Source: Burkholderiales bacterium (lineage in GTDB: Bacteria > Pseudomonadota > Gammaproteobacteria > Burkholderiales > SG8-39). Taken from it: a stretch of DNA of 20,447 nt. Location of the stretch: assembly GCA_020846575.1 (NCBI GenBank), contig JADLDQ010000361.1, forward strand, positions 1 through 20,447. Direction: 5' to 3'. The position numbers were made by a program, and so were the translations under genes. The notes beneath the pieces are model-generated. The model saw only the letters and a list, made by a program, of their open reading frames with translations. It did not search any database and was not told the origin of the DNA. Positions 14,356-20,447 of this stretch are shown here, in pieces; position 1 is the stretch's first letter, and each line of letters opens with the position of its first letter.

Positions 14356-15168
14356 ATGGAATCAGCCCTGCTGCAGAACTGGCTCGCTCTGACAACCATC
14401 GCCTTCCTGCTGGGCGCCAAGCACGGGTTGGATCCGGACCATCTCGCCGCCATCGACAGCCTCACGCGCTTCAACGCCGCCGAGCGCCTCCGCCTGGCAC
14501 GCTGGTGCGGGTGCCTGTTCTCGCTCGGTCACGGGCTGGTCGTGACGCTGGTGTCCGGCGTGGCGGCGGCGGTAACGACCGAGTGGGTGGCGCCCGCTTG
14601 GCTGGAGAGCGCGGGCGCGGCGATCTCGATCGCGTTTCTCGCCGCGCTGGGCCTGGCCAACCTCGCGGCCGCGCTGCGTTCCCGCGACGGGCTCGCGCTG
14701 TCGACGGGGCTCAAGGTGCGCTGGCTGGTGCGCCTCGCGCGGCCGAACCGCCCGGTGGTGATCGCCGCCATCGGCGCGGCGTTCGCGATCTCCTTCGAAA
14801 CCTGGAGCCAGGCGGCGCTGTTCTCGATGACGGCCACGCACCTTTCGGGCTGGGGATTCGCGGTGGTGCTGGGGCTGGTGTTCATGGCCGGCATGATGGC
14901 GATCGACGCACTCAACGGGTGGTGGGTCGCGCGGCTGGTGCGGCGCGCCGAGCGCCGGGCGGTGCTCGCCTCGCGCGTCATGAGCGGGGCGATCGGCGTG
15001 TTGAGCCTCGCCATCGCGGCGCTGGGTGCCGCGAAGTTCCTGCTGCCCGAATCCGTCGCGCCCCGGGAGGGCTTCGGGCTCGCCTCGGGCGTCGTGGTGC
15101 TCGTGCTGCTGTTCGTCGCGTACCTGTTTGCCATGCGCATCGGGCGACCCGCGGGTGCCGCGCGTTGA
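14356..15168 (+). CDS. Nickel/cobalt transporter, NiCoT (HoxN/NicT) family
   Basis: This is a 270-residue inner-membrane permease with about seven or eight membrane segments. The diagnostic NiCoT signature HX4DH is present as KHGLDPDHLAAID near residues 20-32. The LGHGLVVTL segment and the GMMAIDALNGWW segment are degenerate versions of later family motifs. The usual GFDTATE motif is replaced by ISFETWSQ, so it is a divergent member and metal choice is uncertain. Nickel or cobalt uptake for a metalloenzyme is the family role. ATG 14356 follows a T-rich stretch without a strong ribosome site; upstream frame to 13759 is Arg-rich and not family-like. Its position after the tungstate genes may reflect a metal-uptake island. 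Confidence 0.85.
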   Translation: MESALLQNWLALTTIAFLLGAKHGLDPDHLAAIDSLTRFNAAERLRLARWCGCLFSLGHGLVVTLVSGVAAAVTTEWVAPAWLESAGAAISIAFLAALGLANLAAALRSRDGLALSTGLKVRWLVRLARPNRPVVIAAIGAAFAISFETWSQAALFSMTATHLSGWGFAVVLGLVFMAGMMAIDALNGWWVARLVRRAERRAVLASRVMSGAIGVLSLAIAALGAAKFLLPESVAPREGFGLASGVVVLVLLFVAYLFAMRIGRPAGAAR

Positions 15169-15423
15169 AGCGCCTGGCGTCCTCCTTGCCCGCGCCTGCC
15201 GAGGATGAGCCCGTCGCGGACCCGTCTGATCCCCGGGACCTGCCGGCGCCGGCGGACGCAAGAAAGCGACCAGACGCGGCAGGAAACCGTTCACCAGTGA
15301 GAGGTTGATGCAAAATCCCCGGTCATGCGCCGTGTGGCGCGCTCGCCCGCCATGGGCCGCAGCGGCCAGCCGCTCGGTTCCGCGAGATCAATCACTTTTC
15401 GCTCTCGGAGCACAAGGGGGTAC
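15169..15423. other. Non-coding gap before the MFS gene
   Basis: These 255 bases have no protein-like frame. GCCGGCGCCGGC at 15242-15253 is a perfect 12-bp palindrome but lacks a following T run, so it is not a confident terminator. An AAGGGGG ribosome site for the next gene ends the stretch. Confidence 0.5.
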
Positions 15424-16674
15424 ATGAACACGGTCTCGGCGGCGTCGGCCCTTCCGGGGGCGCGCACCGGTTCGTTCCGGGAGGTGTGGCTGGTCACGCT
15501 CGGGCACGGTCTCACCCACTGGTACCCGGCCACGTTCTACATCCTGCTGCCCCTCATCGGCAGCGAGCTGGGCCTGTCGTACAGCCAGATCGGCCTGGTG
15601 ATGAGCTGCCAGGCAATCGCCGGCGCGGTCTCCAACGTGCCCGGTGGCATCTTCGTCGATACCGTGGGCAGAAAGGGCTTTCTGCTGGCGCTGTCGCTGT
15701 TCTGGATCGGCTTTCCCTACCTCCTGATGGGTTTCACGCACGAGTACTGGATGCTGCTCGCATGCGTGTCGCTGGTGGGTATCGGCAACAACCTGTGGCA
15801 TCCGGCGGCGATTCCGACGCTCGCGAACCGTTTTCCCGAGCGCAAGGGACTGGTCCTGTCCCTGCACGGCATGGGCGGCAACGTCGGCGACGCCGTGGCG
15901 CCGCTGGCCATCGGTGCGCTGCTCGCCTGGCTCAGCTGGCGTGAAATCGTGATGTTGAACCTTGCTCCCGGAGTGGTCATTGCCTGCCTGATCCTCGTCT
16001 ATCTCGGTACCTGGCGGCTCGTCGGCGAGGAATCGGCGGCGCGGTCCGGCCGCAGGCCGCGCACCGCGCGCCAGTTCGGCTCGGACCTGGTCGCGCTGCT
16101 GCGGAGCCGGGCGATGGCCGCACTGCTGTCGAGTTCCATGTTCCGCTCGATGACCCAGAGCGCGCTACTGACATTCCTGCCAGTGTTTCTCGCCCGGGAG
16201 ATGGGCTTTTCGCCGTTCGCCGTCGGGGCCTGCCTGTTCGTGATGCAGGCGGCCGGGGTCGCGGCGGCCCCGGTCGCCGGCCACCTGTCGGATCGGATCG
16301 GGCCGCGGCGCATCATGATGACCTCCATGGCCATGACCGCGGCGCTGCTGTTTCTGATGGCGGTCGCGGGGGCCTCGCCCGCCTTCGTCTTCTTCGTGTC
16401 CGTGCTCGGTTTCTTCCTGTATTCGACCCGCGCCGTGTTGCAGGCCTGGATGCTGGATTCGGCGCCTGCCACCATGGGCGGCACCAGCATCGGCATCCTG
16501 TTCGGCGCGCAGTCGCTCGGCTCGGCGGTGTCCCCGGCGCTTGCCGGCGCTGTCGCGGACGGTTTCGGGCTGGGTGCGGCTTTCTACTACGTCACTGTCA
16601 CCATCGTGGTGGCCAACCTGCTGCTGTTCGTGATGCCGCGCGGGTCCGGGGCCGTAAGCCGCCCTGCCGGCTGA
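15424..16674 (+). CDS. MFS transporter, fosmidomycin-resistance (Fsr)-like
   Basis: This is a 416-residue permease with the twelve-span major facilitator layout. The first domain carries a motif A loop, GGIFVDTVGRKG, between spans two and three. The second has a matching GHLSDRIGPRR. An early LGHGLTHWYPATFYILLPLIGSELGLSYSQIG segment is strongly like the start of the Fsr/fosmidomycin-resistance group, and GVGNNLWHPAA-type sequence (here GIGNNLWHPAAIPTLANRF) is a further mark. That group exports drugs or metabolites, but many members transport unknown small molecules, so the substrate is left open. ATG 15424 is preferred because AAGGGGG lies immediately upstream; the frame also opens at 15325 but with an unfamiliar Arg-rich lead. 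The gene has no obvious operon partner. Confidence 0.9.
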   Translation: MNTVSAASALPGARTGSFREVWLVTLGHGLTHWYPATFYILLPLIGSELGLSYSQIGLVMSCQAIAGAVSNVPGGIFVDTVGRKGFLLALSLFWIGFPYLLMGFTHEYWMLLACVSLVGIGNNLWHPAAIPTLANRFPERKGLVLSLHGMGGNVGDAVAPLAIGALLAWLSWREIVMLNLAPGVVIACLILVYLGTWRLVGEESAARSGRRPRTARQFGSDLVALLRSRAMAALLSSSMFRSMTQSALLTFLPVFLAREMGFSPFAVGACLFVMQAAGVAAAPVAGHLSDRIGPRRIMMTSMAMTAALLFLMAVAGASPAFVFFVSVLGFFLYSTRAVLQAWMLDSAPATMGGTSIGILFGAQSLGSAVSPALAGAVADGFGLGAAFYYVTVTIVVANLLLFVMPRGSGAVSRPAG

Positions 16675-17241
16675 GCATCCCTCGCCCGGAAGTGCAACGG
16701 CCTGCGGGGGGCAGGCGAAGGAAGGCGGCATCAGGAAGGCAGCATCGATTCCATCGACCGCGTCACCGGCCTGCATTCCGGCCAGTTGCAACGCGGCCCG
16801 CCTTTCAGGGGCACCGAGGGCACTCGGTAGAACGAGGGCGACAAGATGCTCCGCTTCGACGTGGTCGACCCGGCACGGACTGCGAGCGGCGCTGGATGCG
16901 AATCCCGTCAGCGTCTGATCCGGCACGTTGCGCCGCGAGGAAAGACCATGGCCACTTCGTAGGGAATCGTGAAGCGACAGGGGCAGGACTGCCGATGAAG
17001 TGAAGCAAGGGTGGCTCACGAACAGTCACTCAATGGTGCAAGCTCATTTTCAGTTTGAGTCGTAAAGGCGGTTCCTAAAGCGTTTCAATTCGATATGACT
17101 CCGAGTTCATTCAATTGATTAAATGCTCTTCGCTTAATTTCTCATTCTCTGTTGCAACAACCTGATCAACGGGGTAGCTTGCGCCTCATACCAGAGTCGG
17201 TCGCCTTCTCGTAACACGCGGCGATTCCTGGTACGGAGGGG
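16675..17241. other. Long non-coding gap with an AT-rich half before the LEPR-x-LL gene
   Basis: These 567 bases carry no gene I can support. The first 340 bases are GC-rich; short frames on both strands look protein-like in places (for example FDVVDPARTASGAG on the plus strand) but are broken by stops and have no start signal, so they may be a decayed gene. From about 17020 to 17160 the sequence turns AT-rich, with runs such as TTCAATTGATTAAATG, unlike the rest of the window. This probably is the promoter region of the large downstream gene, or a mark of acquired DNA. Confidence 0.55.
16700..16716. terminator. Weak stem-loop after the MFS gene (GCCTGC-GGGGG-GCAGGC)
   Basis: A 6-bp stem with a five-base loop lies 25 bases past the MFS stop. 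There is no T tract after it, so it would be at best a weak or Rho-assisted terminator. Confidence 0.3.
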
Positions 17242-20200
17242 ATGCAGTTGCTGCGCTGGTTTCGAAACCGCTCGAGGGAAGGTGTGCCCGCGCCCGGGTC
17301 GGACGCGGAAACGTCGCACGCGAGCAGGGCCGAGCGGCAGGGAAAGTTCCGGCTCGAGACCCTCGAGCCACGAGTCCTTCTTTCCGCCGACTCGATCGTC
17401 GTTTCGCAGGTCCTCCGATCGCTGATCGACGATCAAGGCAACGATGGACCCGGCAAGGATATCGCCGCCTCGATCGAGCAGATCGACGCCGCCACGAGCG
17501 CTGAAATTTCGGCGGTTATCCGCGCAGATTCTGGCGGCGCACAAACGCCGGCGAGCCCGAGCGTCGAGTGGCCCGCGAGCTGGCGCACAGACTCCGCCGA
17601 CGCCGCGGACTCGGCCTCGGAAGCGCCGGCGATCGACCCGCAGGGTCTGGCGGATTCAACGCCGGAAATCGCCGCCGACAAGAACTCGCAGGCGGCGGTT
17701 TTCGAGCGTGCTGGGACTCGGAGGGTAATCCCACAGAGCATCGGCCTCGAGAGCGACTCGCCGCTGCCCTTGGCCGATTCCCAAGGTTCGTTCGCGAGCG
17801 TTGCCGATACCACCCCACTGCCACGCGGTCCCCCCGCCAACGAGGCCTCGCCTTGCGCGCGGGTCGCGGAAGATTCTCTTCAATCCAATGAGTTGAGTTT
17901 CAGCAATTCGGCCTCCCAGGGCGAAGGGGGGCTGTCGCACGTTTCCAACCTGCTGGCGGCGGGGAAACTCGGCGATGAAATCGAGGCTTCACCCGGGGCT
18001 GATGGTGCCCTGAGCGGCGGCGTGCCGGCTCCCATCCTCGAGCGCGCGGTTCGACTCTGGATCGCCTCGGGCCTTGTCGAGAACGCAGCCGAGCGCCTCG
18101 CCGGCCTCACGCTCGACATCACCGATCTCTCCGGTGCCCAGGTGGGAGTCGCAGCCGCGCGTCAGATCTCACTCGATAGCACTGCAGCAGGTCGCGGCTG
18201 GTTCGTGGATGCCACTCCTGAAGACGCTTCGGAGTTTGCGCAGACCGCCGCTCCCTACCGCGTCGCAGCAATTCCAGGCGGCCCGGCCTACGGCCGCATG
18301 GATCTGCTCACCGTCCTGCTGCACGAAGTCGGCCACGTGCTGGGTCTCGGAAATGACAGCGGGCGGGCCATCATGGCGAAGTCCCTGTCCGAAGGGGAGC
18401 GGATTTCGCTCGAGCAACGGCCGGAGACGCTCGTTCCCGGCGTGGCTGTGGTAGCCACCGCAACCGCGCAACCGGATCTGGACTTAGTCGTGCCGGACAT
18501 CGCGGCCGGCGCGTTGAACGACGGCAGGACGATCACCATCGCGGTCGCCCCGAACGGTGACCTGACGATCAGCGGCTCGGGTGTCTCGGTGGGTTCCGCA
18601 GCCGGCGAGGGGACCGGTGACGATGCCACTGGCGTATCCGGTATTACCAACATCATCGGCAACGCGGCGGCGACCATCACCATCGTCGGTCCCGATGCCA
18701 ATGCCGTATGGAACCTGAATTCGGCGAGCGGCGGCAGTCTGGCCATTTCCGGCGGACCGACGATCACGTTCAGCAATGTCGATGTCATCGCGGGCGGATC
18801 CGCCGCCGACCAGCTCACGGTGGACAGCGCCTATGGGCTGCCGGTTCAATTCGACGGCGGCGGCGGCGATGACCGTCTGGTGATCGTTTCGGGAACCACG
18901 ACGCCGGTCGCTTTCGACGGGCAGGACGGATTCGACGCCGTCGTGAACCAAGCTGGCGCCTCCGGTACACCGGTGTACAGCGGCGTGGATAACTTCATCG
19001 ATCGGCCGGTTCTTTTCATCCCCGGGTTCGGGGGAACCAACGCCGATACCTCCCTGCCGGGCGACCCGCTGCAGCACTGGTTCCTGACCCGGGGCATCGA
19101 CCCGGCCAAGCTCGTGCTGGAGCCGCTCGCCAACGCCTATTCGGATATCGTCCAGACGCTGGTGAATACCGGGTACAGCGACGGCACCAACCGGGCGGGG
19201 GTGGATGGAACGCTCTACGTGTCGCTCTGGGACTGGCGCGTTCCCGTGGCCGTAACGGCGGACGGGGCCGACGATGGCGTGCTCTCGGATGTCACCGCCG
19301 CTTCCATCCGGGACTGGGCGACAGACAGCTTCGATTCGGGTCTGGACTATCTCGCTTACTGGATGGATCAGGCCGCCACCCACTGGCAGGCTCTCACCGG
19401 GGCGGCGGCGAATTCGGTAGACATCATTACCCACAGCACCGGCGGCCTGGTCGCGCGCAGCTACCTGCAAAGCCCGGCCTACGACCACCCGGGTGACAAC
19501 CTGCTCCCGGTCAACACGCTGATCCAGACCGGCGTTCCCAACCAGGGCACGGGTGCACCCTTCGGCATGCTCGGCAACGACTTCAGCCTGAAATCCGCCA
19601 CCCGTGCACTGGCCACGATGGTCGACAAGGCCTACGAACTGGTCAAGAGCGGCCATCCCATCAGCAATCCGGACGGTACGAGCATCTCGACCGCGGCGCT
19701 GCCGGGCGAGGTCGAATTCATCGCCCACTACATCGCGACCCTGGAAAACCTCCTGGCCGTCTACCCATTCCTAGACGACCTGGACGACGGCATCGAGGTT
19801 CTGGCGGCGCTGGATGCTGCCTCCGGAGGCAACGACCTGCTGCTGGACCTGAACGCGCTCGGCGCGGCCCCGTTCGTCGGCACGGCAGCGGCGACCTACG
19901 TCGTGTACAGCGCCGCGGTCGACACGCCCGACATCGCCATACGGCACACCGGTGTCGATCCTGCCTTCGGAGCGCAGAACGAGATCCTGCCGTTCAGCAG
20001 CGTGATCGGCCGCCTGCCCGCGCCGAACGAGCCGTGGTACGAGTTCAAGAACAATCCAACCGGGGGCGACGGGACGGTTGCAACCAACTCGGCCCGTGAC
20101 GGCTTCGCCGGCTTGAAGAATCCGGACGACTCCGAGGTCCTGTTCGAGATCGCAACCGCGGCCGCGGGCAGTCCCGTCGCGCACACGGACATCGTCCACA

Positions 20201-20447
20201 ACGAATATTCCCAGCGGCAACTTCTCCGGCTCCTCGGGGTGGAGGGCTACGCGACGGCGGCGCTCTCCACCGGGTTGCTCCTCGATACCAAGGCCACGGC
20301 GCGCAACCTCATCAGCCTGGGTCTCGTGGACCCTGTTGAACTGGCAACCCAGGCCTTTTCCGACGGCAAGGCGCTGGTGAGCGACCTCCATGATCGGATC
20401 GATACCGCCTGGAACCAGGACCTGCCGCTGCTCGGCAGCAGCCTGAA
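17242..20447 (+). CDS. Large multidomain LEPR-x-LL protein with metzincin-like and alpha/beta hydrolase domains (5' part)
   Basis: The frame is open to the window end, 1068 residues so far. It has no Sec signal. A basic N-terminus leads to FRLETLEPRVLLSAD (residues 36-50), the LEPR-x-LL motif seen at the start of very large, probably type I-secreted or surface proteins. Residues about 60-270 are an acidic, Ser/Ala-rich linker. Residues about 290-390 carry MDLLTVLLHEVGHVLGL (H361, E362, H365) and a Met-turn-like AIMAKSL, like a metzincin, with N371/D372 in place of the third histidine. Residues about 410-585 are beta-rich with FDGGGGDDRLVI-type segments. An alpha/beta hydrolase follows: FIPGFGGT (592-599), DIITHSTGGLVAR with S732 as candidate nucleophile, GGDGTVATNS with D943, and HTDIVHNE with H981 or H986. 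ATG 17242 sits too close to GGAGGGG; TTG 17248 is better spaced. The full size is unknown. Confidence 0.85.
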   Translation, partial: MQLLRWFRNRSREGVPAPGSDAETSHASRAERQGKFRLETLEPRVLLSADSIVVSQVLRSLIDDQGNDGPGKDIAASIEQIDAATSAEISAVIRADSGGAQTPASPSVEWPASWRTDSADAADSASEAPAIDPQGLADSTPEIAADKNSQAAVFERAGTRRVIPQSIGLESDSPLPLADSQGSFASVADTTPLPRGPPANEASPCARVAEDSLQSNELSFSNSASQGEGGLSHVSNLLAAGKLGDEIEASPGADGALSGGVPAPILERAVRLWIASGLVENAAERLAGLTLDITDLSGAQVGVAAARQISLDSTAAGRGWFVDATPEDASEFAQTAAPYRVAAIPGGPAYGRMDLLTVLLHEVGHVLGLGNDSGRAIMAKSLSEGERISLEQRPETLVPGVAVVATATAQPDLDLVVPDIAAGALNDGRTITIAVAPNGDLTISGSGVSVGSAAGEGTGDDATGVSGITNIIGNAAATITIVGPDANAVWNLNSASGGSLAISGGPTITFSNVDVIAGGSAADQLTVDSAYGLPVQFDGGGGDDRLVIVSGTTTPVAFDGQDGFDAVVNQAGASGTPVYSGVDNFIDRPVLFIPGFGGTNADTSLPGDPLQHWFLTRGIDPAKLVLEPLANAYSDIVQTLVNTGYSDGTNRAGVDGTLYVSLWDWRVPVAVTADGADDGVLSDVTAASIRDWATDSFDSGLDYLAYWMDQAATHWQALTGAAANSVDIITHSTGGLVARSYLQSPAYDHPGDNLLPVNTLIQTGVPNQGTGAPFGMLGNDFSLKSATRALATMVDKAYELVKSGHPISNPDGTSISTAALPGEVEFIAHYIATLENLLAVYPFLDDLDDGIEVLAALDAASGGNDLLLDLNALGAAPFVGTAAATYVVYSAAVDTPDIAIRHTGVDPAFGAQNEILPFSSVIGRLPAPNEPWYEFKNNPTGGDGTVATNSARDGFAGLKNPDDSEVLFEIATAAAGSPVAHTDIVHNEYSQRQLLRLLGVEGYATAALSTGLLLDTKATARNLISLGLVDPVELATQAFSDGKALVSDLHDRIDTAWNQDLPLLGSSL

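Noticed and set aside
16165..17019. Open frame of 284 residues on the minus strand overlapping the MFS gene end
   Set aside because: Most of it is antisense to the MFS gene; the part beyond it has a protein-like stretch but no known family and no start signal.
17115..17140. TTGATT with a following TAATTT as a promoter for the LEPR-x-LL gene
   Set aside because: The spacing is only 14 bases and neither box is close to consensus, so I do not report it as a feature.
18484..19728. Open frame of 414 residues on the minus strand inside the large LEPR-x-LL gene
   Set aside because: The plus strand carries hydrolase motifs in one unbroken frame through this region; the minus frame is low-complexity and lacks a start signal.

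Overview
This window looks like a chromosomal fragment of a high-GC proteobacterium. The most likely group is the Betaproteobacteria (Burkholderiales type). The reasons are the high GC of nearly all coding sequence, two Bug-type (TctC) solute receptors beside a TctA permease, and overall gene style. The assignment rests on gene content only; there is no rRNA, tRNA or other phylogenetic marker in the window.

Layout. (1) Positions 1-3425, plus strand: the end of a TctA permease, a TctC receptor, an Asp/Glu-racemase-superfamily enzyme resembling arylmalonate decarboxylase/maleate isomerase, and a second TctC receptor. This reads as a carboxylate uptake and processing locus. (2) 3409-4866, minus strand: an amidohydrolase that converges on and overlaps the second tctC. 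(3) 4867-5245: a non-coding stretch with a TATAAT box and three perfectly phased 23-bp tandem repeats. It leads into a plus-strand operon (5246-8064) of a 102-aa conserved-looking small protein, an acyl-CoA synthetase and a crotonase-fold enzyme with a long N-terminal extension. (4) 8212-12976: a tungsten/molybdenum module. moeA and a regulator (ModE-like HTH fused to a periplasmic-binding-protein-like domain) are on the minus strand. The tungstate ABC transporter tupB-tupC-tupA diverges on the plus strand, and two inverted repeats lie in the divergent gap. (5) 13161-16674: a SAM methyltransferase (minus), a NiCoT-family nickel/cobalt transporter (plus) and an MFS permease of the fosmidomycin-resistance type (plus). 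(6) 17242 to the window end: the first 1068 residues of a very large protein. It has an N-terminal LEPR-x-LL motif, a metzincin-like HExxH segment, a region of beta-rich repeats and an alpha/beta hydrolase (lipase-like) domain, and it is cut off by the window edge.

How the genes may work together. Region 1 probably takes up a carboxylate through a tripartite tricarboxylate transporter; the racemase-superfamily enzyme would act on the imported acid and the amidohydrolase may supply or process a related compound. Region 3 activates an acid to its CoA thioester and hydrates or isomerises the enoyl-CoA. Region 4 imports tungstate (or molybdate) and inserts the metal into molybdopterin, under a regulator that may sense the oxyanion directly. 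No tungsto- or molybdoenzyme is visible in the window.

The strongest candidates for something new are the racemase-superfamily enzyme with an altered active site, the HTH/PBP-fusion regulator with its operator candidates, and the truncated multidomain LEPR-x-LL protein.
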